NCBI GenBank assembly: GCA_021324685.1
Contig: JAJPIQ010000085.1
Span: 62,001 to 126,000 of the forward strand
DNA: 64,000 bases
From: Bacteroidota bacterium
GTDB lineage: Bacteria > Bacteroidota > Ignavibacteria > Palsa-1295
Reading direction: 5' to 3'
A model generated the notes under the pieces. That model did no database searches, was not told where the DNA came from, and saw only the letters and a list, made by a program, of their open reading frames with translations. Positions 1 through 8,664 of this stretch are shown here, piece by piece. Each line of letters starts with the position of its first letter. Within the stretch, counting starts at the first letter, position 1. The translations under genes were made by a program, and so were the position numbers.

Positions 1-1038
1 GCGACTCGATCGGGAGCGACCTGGCTTTGCGTTACAACCGATCGCGGCGACCATTGGTCGGAACTGTTCCCAATGGCCTCCTCCACGTTTATCCCGTCGG
101 GCCATCGCCTCTTCTTCGGTTTCCCCGATAAGGTCACGTGGACCGATGACGTTGGACAAACGTTCTCAGAATTCGATTACGGGTATTACGGGAATAGCCT
201 CCAGCTTCTCAATGCCCCGGACGGAGAAATTTGGGCCGGTAATGAACTCAAACTGTTTACATCGAACGATAATGGCAACACCTGGACGGACCGCTCCTCG
301 GCGCTTCCGTACCGCATCGATTCGCCGCAACTCTATTATACATTCCTTCCAGTCGATGGTCGATCCGGCTTTGTAAAGGTCTCGAACGGCAATATTTTTC
401 GCACCATGGATACCGGATTGACGTGGCTGCGTGACTCGATCTTTCCGACCACGGTGATCGATTCAAGGCACTGGATCTCCGGTACAAAAATAACGATGAA
501 TGCCGGAGACACATGGATCGCTCTGCCAGCCCCGTCGAAAGGGACCGGGAATTTCCTTGCGATCGATTCTGAGCGATGGATCGACAAGGGAAACTATACG
601 ACCGATGCGGGTACCACCTGGACTCCTATCGCCGGTTGGAATGCAGAACCGACGGTCCACTTTACAGCGATCGATTCTTTGACTGCATTTGGAGGCCTTC
701 TCTGGAGACTCGATATGCCATGGTACCAAAAAGAGATAAAAAACAGTGTAACTCGAGCCCCGAACGAGTCGTCGCAAATCAGTATGGTCTCGGTCAATCC
801 GAATCCTGTCCGGCAGGAAGCAAATATTTCTTTCGATCTCTCACAAGCTGCATTCACGACCATTGAAATCTTCGATGTTCTCGGTCATTCCGTCAGCCAG
901 GCGAATCTAAAGTCCGAGATGGCCGCTGGGCATCATATGGTTTCTCTTCCGATCGGAATGGTCGGCGCAGGGACGTACTATGTACGTTTGGGAACGGCCG
1001 ATGGATCTCTTCAAACATTGAAAATAGTAAAAGAATAG
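1..1038 (+). CDS. T9SS-sorted BNR/Asp-box repeat protein, 5'-truncated by window edge
   Basis: The reading frame is open from base 1. The residues before the first ATG (position 73) already form an Asp-box-like segment (TDRGDHWSELFP), so the gene starts outside the window and the ATG at 73 is internal. Further Asp-box-like motifs follow (SNDNGNTW, MDTGLTW, TDAGTTW), each typical of a beta-propeller blade of the sialidase/sortilin type. The last ~85 residues (from SVNPNPV, through IEIFDVLGHSV, to GTYYVRL and LKIVKE) match a type A T9SS C-terminal sorting domain. The protein is therefore probably exported across the outer membrane and attached to the surface or released. No catalytic residue can be assigned; the propeller may be a binding or structural scaffold. 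Confidence 0.85.
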   Translation, partial: ATRSGATWLCVTTDRGDHWSELFPMASSTFIPSGHRLFFGFPDKVTWTDDVGQTFSEFDYGYYGNSLQLLNAPDGEIWAGNELKLFTSNDNGNTWTDRSSALPYRIDSPQLYYTFLPVDGRSGFVKVSNGNIFRTMDTGLTWLRDSIFPTTVIDSRHWISGTKITMNAGDTWIALPAPSKGTGNFLAIDSERWIDKGNYTTDAGTTWTPIAGWNAEPTVHFTAIDSLTAFGGLLWRLDMPWYQKEIKNSVTRAPNESSQISMVSVNPNPVRQEANISFDLSQAAFTTIEIFDVLGHSVSQANLKSEMAAGHHMVSLPIGMVGAGTYYVRLGTADGSLQTLKIVKE

Positions 1039-1060
1039 ATAAAGAAAAGTCTAATATAAA

Positions 1061-1096
1061 AGCCCGGCATCGATCCTAAATGATCAATGCCAGGCT
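1061..1096. terminator. Bidirectional hairpin between convergent genes
   Basis: Arms agcccggcatcgatc and gatcaatgccaggct pair over 15 bp with two G-T pairs around a 6-nt loop. The hairpin lies between the stops of the plus-strand T9SS gene and the minus-strand oxidoreductase, so it can serve both. T-rich flanks are modest. Confidence 0.7.
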
Positions 1097-1114
1097 TGCT
1101 CTTAAAGTAAAGAT

Positions 1115-3085
1115 TTAACGATTCCCGATCGTATCGTCATCTAACGGACGACGAGGACGCCGAGGCATTTCGTTGCCCTCGTATCCGCTCGTACGTGGCT
1201 GCGGATTATAACCTCCTGGCCGCGACGGACGAACGTTGGTCGAATAAACAACTTGTCCTCGCTGTTGCCGTATACCGCCGCCCTGCTGAGGTCCTCCCGG
1301 TCCCGGGGGCTGAGGACGATACCCGCCCTGCTGAGGGCGAGGCCGTTGCTGCGGCCGTCCCTGTCCATAAGGTCGGTTCTGTGGTTGTTGACCGTAACCA
1401 CCGCCCTGCTGACCATATCCACGGCCTTGTCCCTGTCCGCCACCCCACTGGCGTCCCTGGTTCGGGCGTTGCGGGCGTCCCTGGCCTTGCTGCTGTCCAT
1501 AGGATCGGCCCTGCTGTTGTTGGCCATAAGGTCTGCCTTGCTGAGGTTGCCCGTATGGTCTCGCCGGGCGTTGACCGCCATACGGCCGGCCCTGTCCCTG
1601 GCCTCCGCCATACGGTCGGCCCTGTCCCTGACCGCCACCATATTGTCGGCCTTGTCCCTGACCTCCACCAAATGGGCGGCCTTGTCCCGGTCCGCCGCCG
1701 AATTGTCTACCGGAAGGCTGGCCATAGGGTCTTCCCGGACCTTGCTGCCGTGGGCGACCTTTGGGTTGCTGCTGCCAGCCACCGCGTTGAGGACCACGTT
1801 CGGGACGCTTTGCACCCGTGCGAGGACCTTTTCCGAACTGTTTCTTCGGTCTTTTGTCTGCGGCAACGAAGACTCGTTTGCCTTTTTCAGCGTCATACTT
1901 TTTCTGGGCGTGTTTGCGCTGCGGCTTTTGTGTTTTCCTTGGGGCGCGAGCAGGCGGAACGACTGCTTTCCATTCTTCCTCTGCAAGCTGGGATTGCGCT
2001 CGGACCGGTTCTGCAATAAACTTGAAGGTATCCAGGCCCATGATCCGGTCGGCGATCTCTTTTCCGCTCCAGAACGCCGAAGCGATCGAACTCTGACCCG
2101 CTACATAATCGCCGGCCAGATATAACGGCGCCTTAAATTCGCCTTCTTTAATCGTATCGACCGAGAACGGCGACGAAGAGAGAAATGCGGCCGGCCACCT
2201 CTGGATCTCTCCATAAGTGATATCCGGCAGAGCTACATCGAGTACCTCTTCGAAGACTCGCTCGACGGCGATGAAGGTCTCTTTATCCGATTTGAGCACA
2301 TAGTCGCGGCTGATTTCGGCTCCCAATTGAAGCACAAATGCCATCTCATTCTTCCGAATGCCCAGCGGCCTGCGAAGGCTTTCCTGTGACAGCCAGAAGA
2401 TCGGCGCCGTGACATCGTCCGTAAAGAGTGCAGAAAAGGGTTCTGGAAAATCTATCTTCGACGTGCCGAACATCGCACCGATCATCGGCTCGTAGTTGAC
2501 ATCATTAAAGAGGTCGCAAATCCGCTTAATTTTTTTGTTCGAAGCGGCGTGCGGTAAGAGCAGCGCCAGCGCATATGGTGCCGGCAACGCGATAACGACC
2601 CCTTCCGAAGGCGTTGTCTCCCCTCGCTGATTGCGAAGTTGATAACCATTGCTTTCAATGACGATATCGCTGATGCGTGTATGGGTGCGAACTGGAATAT
2701 CCCTGGCGAGAGCGTCGGCAAACGCCTTCATGCCGCCATCGATATAGGACCAGTTGGGTACTTCGACCTGGTGAGCGTTGCGGATAGACCGGCCATCGAA
2801 GCGGAAAACAGGCGCCGGAAACGCTACCGCATGGGCGAGCACTCCACGCTCTTCTGCAACGGCCTTGAGGAGCGTACGAGCTTCTGTTTCAAGATTATTG
2901 GCAGAAAGCGGGGTAAGATCGATGCGCTGAGCGCCGGAATCCATCGTCCGATACCCGACATTTCGTGTAGAAGCTCGGCCCCCGAGGCCTCGCGACCATT
3001 CTAAGAGTGTAACGTCTTTTCCAGCACGATGGAGAAAATAGGCTGCGGACAGGCCGGAGAAGCCTCCGCCGATGATCGTAATCAT
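1115..3085 (-). CDS. FAD-dependent amine-oxidase/renalase-like oxidoreductase with long RGG/GQ-rich tail
   Basis: Residues 1-~350 form a flavoprotein: the N-terminal dinucleotide-binding fingerprint IIGGGFSGLSAA is followed by an acidic strand end (LLEWSRGLGGRAST), and the C-terminal part has an FAD-contact segment (LYLAGDYVAGQSSIASAFWSG). This resembles renalase-like NAD(P)/FAD oxidoreductases of about 320-350 residues. From about residue 360 to 656 the chain is low complexity: a Lys/Arg/Pro-rich linker, then repeated GGGQGQGRPY decapeptides (about 463-503), then Gln/Gly/Pro/Arg/Tyr-rich sequence. Such tails resemble RGG/RG-type RNA-binding or condensate-forming segments; this is inferred from composition only. 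The substrate is unknown. The frame stays open across the whole tail and no frameshift is visible, so the tail belongs to the gene as sequenced. Confidence 0.85.
   Translation of the reverse strand: MITIIGGGFSGLSAAYFLHRAGKDVTLLEWSRGLGGRASTRNVGYRTMDSGAQRIDLTPLSANNLETEARTLLKAVAEERGVLAHAVAFPAPVFRFDGRSIRNAHQVEVPNWSYIDGGMKAFADALARDIPVRTHTRISDIVIESNGYQLRNQRGETTPSEGVVIALPAPYALALLLPHAASNKKIKRICDLFNDVNYEPMIGAMFGTSKIDFPEPFSALFTDDVTAPIFWLSQESLRRPLGIRKNEMAFVLQLGAEISRDYVLKSDKETFIAVERVFEEVLDVALPDITYGEIQRWPAAFLSSSPFSVDTIKEGEFKAPLYLAGDYVAGQSSIASAFWSGKEIADRIMGLDTFKFIAEPVRAQSQLAEEEWKAVVPPARAPRKTQKPQRKHAQKKYDAEKGKRVFVAADKRPKKQFGKGPRTGAKRPERGPQRGGWQQQPKGRPRQQGPGRPYGQPSGRQFGGGPGQGRPFGGGQGQGRQYGGGQGQGRPYGGGQGQGRPYGGQRPARPYGQPQQGRPYGQQQQGRSYGQQQGQGRPQRPNQGRQWGGGQGQGRGYGQQGGGYGQQPQNRPYGQGRPQQRPRPQQGGYRPQPPGPGGPQQGGGIRQQRGQVVYSTNVRPSRPGGYNPQPRTSGYEGNEMPRRPRRPLDDDTIGNR
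1577..1699 (-). repeat. In-gene tandem repeat encoding GGGQGQGRPY decapeptides
   Basis: About four consecutive 30-bp units within the tail of the flavoprotein encode GGGQGQGR(P/Q)Y-type decapeptides with small third-position differences. Length variation between strains by slippage or recombination would be expected. Confidence 0.75.
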
Positions 3086-3581
3086 GGTGTGATTTGCTTT
3101 ATGTGAGCTTTTTTATCACCGGTTTCGCAAGAGAATAGGTTTAGCGCCCGGTGAAATCCGTTATTTAAGTATGAATTGCAAACTTCCGGCATTGCGGCAA
3201 AGTGGACTAAAAATGCGCCGCATTTCCGGTGCTGCGGAGAAATTCGAACGTATTCTATTGTATGGAGCTTACCCTTCTAAAGTTCGGAGAATCTTCAAAA
3301 GGTCAGTTTTTTCGTGAAACGTAGTCGTGAGAGTTGCCCGCCGCCGCGCGCAAGAGGCCATCGTAGCCCGCTCTTGACATTTTTGACGATCCGGCTTTCG
3401 CTGCGAGGTTTAAGTAAGAATGAAAGCGAACCTGAAGCCCGACCGTTTTGAACTCACGGCAGTCCGGCGTGAGTAGATTTGAAAATCCCGAATACTTAAA
3501 AGGAGTTCCACTTATTAAGTTAAATTTCTTTCCAGGAGCACCGGATTCATGGATTTGCTCTTCTGACAGGAAATTACAAGA
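3086..3581. other. Intergenic region between divergent genes
   Basis: No convincing gene lies in these 496 bases. It separates the minus-strand flavoprotein start from the plus-strand glycosyltransferase start, so promoters for both should lie here, but I cannot point to a clear -35/-10 pair. An overlapping minus-strand ORF of 96 codons has no recognisable features. Confidence 0.5.
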
Positions 3582-5147
3582 ATGTTTGGTCAAAATTTTC
3601 GTTACCGCGGTGTGAGGTTCTCATCGTTTAATCGCGGCGAAAAATATTGCCTGACCGCGCTATCCATACTCACGTTTTTGCTTCGCGTTCCTTTGGCGTT
3701 ACGGCCAACGGCAATGCTGACCGCCCTTCCCTATGGTGACGACGCATATTATCTATTTTCCATTGCGAGACATTTATCATCAGGCCATGGCATTTCGGTC
3801 GATGGCATTCATCTGACAAACGGCTTTCAACCTCTCATCCTTCTATTTTATACTCCGATTTTTTGGCTGTTTGGTTCCAATGCATGGCTTGCCGTGCGGT
3901 GGACATTTGTCATGAATGCGGCTATATCTGCATTGACGATTTGGACAGGAGCTTTTACGGTTCGAGCATTGGAACGCCAAACGCAACGAAGCACCGTGTC
4001 GGCACCGGTGATCTTCGCTGCTTTGAGCGGTCTCGGTTATGAATTCTTCGCCCAGATGACGAATGGTCTTGAAACGGGACTTCTTACACTCCTGCTACTG
4101 ATATCAATTTATTATTACAACAAGATTGCTTTTGAAGAAAAAAACGAGAATGCTCCTCGATCAGAATATATCGCCCTTGGCGTAGTTCTGGGACTCACGG
4201 TGCTCGCACGGATCGATGCAGCGATTCTTGTTGCGATCATCGTCTTGTCGCTTTTCCTCAGGCGCAAGATCGTTCCAGCGATCATTACCGGAAGCGTGAC
4301 CTTCCTCATTACCCTGCCGTGGTGGCTCTATAATGTCATTTACTTCGGGAATGTAATGCCCTCCAGCGGACAGGCAGAAAATAGCTGGCCCGTACCGCCA
4401 GGAATTTCTTTACAAAGTGCCGTGAAGTCGCTCTCTGAAATAATCACATTGATATTTTATCTTCCGGGCTCTTTTGGACCTGTTATTCGAACTCTCTGGA
4501 TTCTTGCCTTGCTTTCGGCAATCGTTTATGCCTTCACTCGAACACGGTTAAAGAATGTGCTGCGTACGATGCGGTTCAATGTTCTCCTGCCCTTCATCCT
4601 TTTTTCTCTTATTCTTCTGGTCTACTATACGTTCTTTTTTGGGGCGCCGCATTTTATTTCACGGTATATGCAGCCGATGCGGATATTATGGGCGATCATA
4701 GTATCGTTCGCGGCATCCTGGCTTTGGGATCAGCGGGGGAAATTCGCTCGAGTGCTATTGACTCTGGGGGTAGTTTTGGGAATCACATTTACTATTTATC
4801 AATATGCCTTTCTGTATTTTCCGTCGATCGGGACCTGTGAGCTGTATCATGCTGGCCTCTGGGCAAAAGACCATCCAAGGGAGAAAATAGCGATGCTGCA
4901 ATCCGGAATTGCGAGCTTTATTGCGCCGAACATTAGCAATCTTGACGGGAAGGTTAATTCGGATGCCCTCAAAGCACATCTCGATGGGCACCTTGGCGAA
5001 TATCTTCAACAAGAGAAGTTCTCCTATATTGCCGATTCGAAATCGTTTATTTCCGACATTAACAGGCTGGCCCAAAAAGATCATGTTTACTTCGATTCCT
5101 GCATGATGATCGGCTCTATTGAAGTCATGAAACGTCGAGATGATTGA
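3582..5147 (+). CDS. GT-C-fold multi-pass membrane glycosyltransferase-like protein
   Basis: This 521-residue protein is dominated by hydrophobic helices (about 10-12 predicted by eye). After the first membrane helix it has an acidic pair in the first extracytoplasmic loop (PYGDDAYYLF, residues about 50-59), followed by GHGISVDG and TNGFQPL. That is the arrangement of GT-C enzymes of the PMT/ArnT/GT39 type, where the loop acid is catalytic and the donor is a polyprenyl-phosphate sugar. A soluble C-terminal segment of about 110 residues follows the last helix. The target glycan or protein is unknown. The ATG at 3582 is preceded by a weak purine-rich aggaaa. A second GT-C-like protein lies nearby on the opposite strand. 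Confidence 0.75.
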   Translation: MFGQNFRYRGVRFSSFNRGEKYCLTALSILTFLLRVPLALRPTAMLTALPYGDDAYYLFSIARHLSSGHGISVDGIHLTNGFQPLILLFYTPIFWLFGSNAWLAVRWTFVMNAAISALTIWTGAFTVRALERQTQRSTVSAPVIFAALSGLGYEFFAQMTNGLETGLLTLLLLISIYYYNKIAFEEKNENAPRSEYIALGVVLGLTVLARIDAAILVAIIVLSLFLRRKIVPAIITGSVTFLITLPWWLYNVIYFGNVMPSSGQAENSWPVPPGISLQSAVKSLSEIITLIFYLPGSFGPVIRTLWILALLSAIVYAFTRTRLKNVLRTMRFNVLLPFILFSLILLVYYTFFFGAPHFISRYMQPMRILWAIIVSFAASWLWDQRGKFARVLLTLGVVLGITFTIYQYAFLYFPSIGTCELYHAGLWAKDHPREKIAMLQSGIASFIAPNISNLDGKVNSDALKAHLDGHLGEYLQQEKFSYIADSKSFISDINRLAQKDHVYFDSCMMIGSIEVMKRRDD

Positions 5148-5203
5148 TACAATACTTACAGAAAGAGGATTTTTTTGAGTGGCCGTAATCGTTTCGCGTT
5201 TTC

Positions 5204-5983
5204 ATGATACTCATAATCCCATCGATTCCGATCGTCCATGGCGTTTGTGGCGGCCAGATCGCTTCGCTTGCCCATGAAGTCCATCATGCCGATGGTGAGA
5301 TTTATTCTCACGATCCGATCGATCGCGCGCGATTACTCCGGAAAGAAAATGCAAAGATGCTCCATCTCGAGTTTCTGGATCGCGATGCGTGGGATGACTC
5401 CTGCCTGCGGCTTATCCATAACATCCGCGAAGCGGTCGATATACCGATCGGAGTTTCCGTGGCGGAGGTACCGGCGAGCGAAAACCAATGCAGACAATTG
5501 TTCGATGCTGGTATTTATCGCATTTTTCTTCCGCTTGGAACTCCGGAAGCAATGTTTTTGCAGTATTGCAAACAATTCACTTCAAGGAAAATCATTCCTA
5601 AGGTCGATCTGACGTACGAATTTGAAACGAAGCTGCCGCTGTATCGGAGCATGGGTGTCGAACGGATCGGTATCGATATTTCCAAAAGTGACCGGCTCGA
5701 AAGTGGAACGATCGAGTGGGCACGACTTCAAAGAGCTGCAAAAATTGCTGGCGAACTGGGAATCCGGATTACTGCCTTACATGGCGTTCGCGGATATCCG
5801 GAACTTCGGGAGTTACAGGACTTACATGTCGCACTCGACTCTCTCATACTCTGTCGGGCCTTGAACGAAAATCGGTTTCCATGCCAACTTATCTGGCGCG
5901 AAATGGAAGCAACTTCTGCGCTCGAATCGACGCCTGCAAGTAATCTTTGGAGCAACCCGTTAGCAGGAAAACCTCACATTTAA
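5204..5983 (+). CDS. Divergent HisA/HisF-family TIM-barrel protein, probably not a HisA enzyme
   Basis: The 259-residue chain follows the HisA pattern: an N-terminal IIPSIPIVHGVCGGQ strand and loop, YSHDPIDRARLL, MLHLEFLDRDAWD, IREAVDIPIGVSV, a middle RIGIDISKSD strand and a late ALHGVRG. Key HisA features are altered. The first catalytic aspartate in PAIDL is replaced (PSIPI, Pro9); the first phosphate-binding GGGIRS loop reads GVSVAEVPAS; the last phosphate loop GRAF reads CRAL. The middle-strand aspartate is retained. No other his gene is near. I infer a paralogue with a changed reaction or no catalysis. It lies 56 bases after the upstream glycosyltransferase and may be co-transcribed with it. 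Confidence 0.6.
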   Translation: MILIIPSIPIVHGVCGGQIASLAHEVHHADGEIYSHDPIDRARLLRKENAKMLHLEFLDRDAWDDSCLRLIHNIREAVDIPIGVSVAEVPASENQCRQLFDAGIYRIFLPLGTPEAMFLQYCKQFTSRKIIPKVDLTYEFETKLPLYRSMGVERIGIDISKSDRLESGTIEWARLQRAAKIAGELGIRITALHGVRGYPELRELQDLHVALDSLILCRALNENRFPCQLIWREMEATSALESTPASNLWSNPLAGKPHI

Positions 5984-5984
5984 T

Positions 5985-7562
5985 TTAACGCCGTTTAAAA
6001 AGATAAAAATGTCCGATCGTCGTCTCGAGCGAATAACGGCTTGTGAGGAACTGGAATAATTCCGTCCACTGAACGAGGGAATGATACGAATCGAGTGAAC
6101 TGCCGGTAATATACGGCTTTGCGTCACCAAATTCCACTACGAAATAAGACGGACTCGAAACCTGAAGCTGAGAAAGAAGGCTTGCTTTCCAACGTACCGG
6201 AGTAAACGACGTTCGAAGCGGAGTCGCAGTCAGACATAGCGTGCCTGGATCCTTTCTCAAATAATAATAGATCCCAACGTCGTTCCCCCAGAGGAAGACA
6301 TTCTCGTCCGAAATTATCCTTTTGGAAAGATAACGAGCAACTTCAATCTGTTCCGTTGCAAAATAATCCGAAACCCGCAATTGCGCGCGTTCCACACGAT
6401 CCTTCCTCAAGGCATGGAACGGCCAGTAAAACGTTTGTGTGAACAGTCGGGGCATAGGCGAAAAAATCGTGAGCAACAATATAAAAGCGAGCGCCATTAC
6501 TGTTCTGCGATTTCCCTTTTGTCTCGTCATCGCCTCGCAGAACTTAAATATTCCAATTGCCATAAAGGGAGAGATCGCCCACAAAGCGCGCGTATACTGA
6601 TATGGAAATTCAAATTTGCGTTCGAACAATATTCCCGCTAATTGTAAAATGAAAGTAAGAGCGAGTAATGAATAAAATACTTCGGTCTTTCCTTTATCAA
6701 GATTGTCCATTCTTCGGTAAAAATAATAGCCAAGCACCGCAAGAAGGAAAAGAGAAAGGGACATCGAATAGATCAATCGCTCGGGGAATATCACGAAGTA
6801 GTCTTCGAGCGCAGAACGATTCAGCGATGGAAGTGAACTATAATGTAAAAGCCATTCAAGCCATTCACGATATGGAGTAATTGCATCTGCCTGCCAAAGA
6901 ATATACAGCCCGACGAATCCTATAATAAACGCTGATAAAAAAAAGCCAGTCAAAAAATAAAGTGTTGCCTTCTTATCCATTTTCCTCGTAGCGATAATAA
7001 CGAGGATACTTGCAACTCCACCGAACACGAAGGTGATCTTGAGCAAAAAAAGAGTAGCCGTTGCGACGGCCGCTGTTATCCCCAGGATGAACGCTTTCGA
7101 CGAATTTTCAATCGCACGAAGCGTCACATCGAGTAAAAGGACCGAAGGGATCAGTGCAAAACTTTCGGCTTGAGCGGTCATCCAGAATCCGGAGCCGGCA
7201 TACATGATCTCTGTCAGGGAGACAGCAACGATTGCGATTTGAACACTGCAATAACGCCGCAGTACTCGAAAGAAATAATAGCAGGCAAGGAGTTGATAAA
7301 TGACATCGAAAGCATGAGGCGCCCACATATGGTGTCCGAACATTGCGCTTGCAGCCGCATAAAGATAAAAAATGAGCGGGGGTTTCGTATCCAGAAAATC
7401 GCGAATCGGAAGGGCGCCGTTGCGTACCATCTCACCGCCGACACTAAAAACGGCTTGATCGTAACCAAAGGGATAAAAAATCGTTGCCACCAACATCACA
7501 AAAGCGATGATGGCAACAATTTTCAGGAATGGGCGAGAAAAATCAGAAGTGCGCGCGTTCAA
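5985..7562 (-). CDS. GT-C/PMT-type membrane glycosyltransferase-like protein
   Basis: This is a 525-residue multi-pass membrane protein. The first helix is followed by the loop PFGYDQAVFSVGGEMVRNGA (Asp35) and then FLDTKPPLIFYLYA. This pairing (an acidic residue in loop 1, then D-x-K-PP at the start of the next helix) is characteristic of the PMT_2/glycosyltransferase 39-like group that uses lipid-linked sugars. About ten hydrophobic segments are visible, with a soluble C-terminal domain of roughly 140 residues containing LWGNDVGIYYYL. The gene converges on the HisA-like gene with a one-base gap, so no terminator fits between them. The acceptor is unknown; neither neighbour is an obvious polysaccharide-export gene. 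Confidence 0.75.
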   Translation of the reverse strand: MNARTSDFSRPFLKIVAIIAFVMLVATIFYPFGYDQAVFSVGGEMVRNGALPIRDFLDTKPPLIFYLYAAASAMFGHHMWAPHAFDVIYQLLACYYFFRVLRRYCSVQIAIVAVSLTEIMYAGSGFWMTAQAESFALIPSVLLLDVTLRAIENSSKAFILGITAAVATATLFLLKITFVFGGVASILVIIATRKMDKKATLYFLTGFFLSAFIIGFVGLYILWQADAITPYREWLEWLLHYSSLPSLNRSALEDYFVIFPERLIYSMSLSLFLLAVLGYYFYRRMDNLDKGKTEVFYSLLALTFILQLAGILFERKFEFPYQYTRALWAISPFMAIGIFKFCEAMTRQKGNRRTVMALAFILLLTIFSPMPRLFTQTFYWPFHALRKDRVERAQLRVSDYFATEQIEVARYLSKRIISDENVFLWGNDVGIYYYLRKDPGTLCLTATPLRTSFTPVRWKASLLSQLQVSSPSYFVVEFGDAKPYITGSSLDSYHSLVQWTELFQFLTSRYSLETTIGHFYLFKRR

Positions 7563-7984
7563 ACTTCTTCCTTAAACGATAATCGGAGCACTGATAAGTC
7601 CAACAATTTCTTCTTTATAGTATCGATTTCAAAATAGAATCATTGAAAGAAACATGTATCGATTCGATACAAATACAAAAAAGCTGTTCGAAGTTGAGAA
7701 TTACAGCAATGCCCTTGTTTGATTTTGGAAAACATGTTGTCGCAGAATTAGCCAGTGTCTGAAATTGCAAATATTAAAAACGATAAATTCGACGAATTCA
7801 CTTAAATTTTCTCCATTTAAAGTATTCAAGCAGGACTGAAATTCGTCATTACTAATGATCGCATCACGATCAAAAGCTCAAAATCATACAATAGCTCAGC
7901 CTCCAATTGTTTGTAAGGCGGCTTCCCAACTGACCGTCAAATCAGGAAGAGCCTCAGACTTAGTTGCCAGGCGGCCCATGAAAA
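7563..7984. other. AT-rich divergent intergenic region with a 17-bp palindrome
   Basis: No credible gene is present. The region is richer in A+T than its surroundings and must hold start signals for the minus-strand glycosyltransferase and the plus-strand exported protein. At 7655-7671 there is a perfect odd palindrome, tgtatcga-t-tcgataca, a possible operator for a dimeric regulator. No regulator gene is adjacent. Confidence 0.5.
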
Positions 7985-8545
7985 ATGAAAACTGCAGCAG
8001 CCGTTATTGCCTCAGCGGTGCTAATGTTTGGCGCCACCCGGGCGTCCGCACAGGCGGATGCCCGGACTCAAACACAGCGCGTCTCATTACCGGAGTCCTC
8101 CACCCCCCGAGCGGCGGAGGAACATCCGAGCATGAGTTTCGCTGAAGTGAAATCCATTACGGAAACATCCCTTCGAACTGCAATTAGCGAGCAGCTCGAA
8201 GGCATTACCTCCGACGAAGTCATCGAGCATCTGTCAAGTTCGTTCGATGCTCTCGAAAGAGGACAAGAAGTAAATTTCACGACTCCTGTGTCGGGACTTT
8301 CCGGACATTCGATCACGGAGCAATATTCGATGAATGTCATGGTCCATTATGAACCGCGGCCGATCGGCGGTATTCTGTCGGTCAAGGTAGAACTGGTTCC
8401 ACTTTTCTGCGGCATCGGTTCGGCAAGCCGTCCGGCGGCTTACCGCGAGCTTTCGCAAGCCATCGATAATCTGGATGACGATGCACTCGGTCAGACGGTT
8501 TCTTCTCTTACTCACGATCTTGGAGAAGAATACGCTACCCGATAG
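7985..8545 (+). CDS. Small exported protein of unknown function
   Basis: 186 residues. The N-terminus MKTAAAVIASAVLMFGATRASAQA is a clear Sec signal peptide with an AxA-type cleavage site at about residue 23. The mature part is polar and acidic, with no cysteine pair and no motif I recognise; it contains a beta-rich centre (YSMNVMVHYEPRPIGGILSVKVELVPLF) and helical ends. An ATG seven bases upstream is in another frame. A strong terminator follows directly, so it is a single-gene unit or the end of one. Function unknown. Confidence 0.7.
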   Translation: MKTAAAVIASAVLMFGATRASAQADARTQTQRVSLPESSTPRAAEEHPSMSFAEVKSITETSLRTAISEQLEGITSDEVIEHLSSSFDALERGQEVNFTTPVSGLSGHSITEQYSMNVMVHYEPRPIGGILSVKVELVPLFCGIGSASRPAAYRELSQAIDNLDDDALGQTVSSLTHDLGEEYATR

Positions 8546-8572
8546 AAAAGCTGAGAAAATTTGTGCTTTCGT

Positions 8573-8608
8573 AAACGGCTTCAGAACAATTTCTGAAGCC
8601 GTTTTTTA
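8573..8608 (+). terminator. Strong rho-independent terminator
   Basis: A perfect 14-bp stem, aaacggcttcagaa / ttctgaagccgttt, with the 4-nt loop caat and a following T run. It lies 27 bases after the stop of the exported protein and upstream of gatB. Confidence 0.92.
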
Positions 8609-8664
8609 TTCCCGGCACTAAACGATGCCAGAGTCCGTATTTTTGCATCGTGAATATCGAACTC

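Noticed and set aside
1195-2019. Long open frames in other frames across the RGG-tail region
   Set aside because: Shadows caused by GC-rich tandem repeats; only the frame continuous with the FAD domain makes sense.
3303-3593. 96-codon minus-strand ORF in an intergenic region
   Set aside because: No homology-like motif or typical composition, and it overlaps the start of the glycosyltransferase gene on the other strand.
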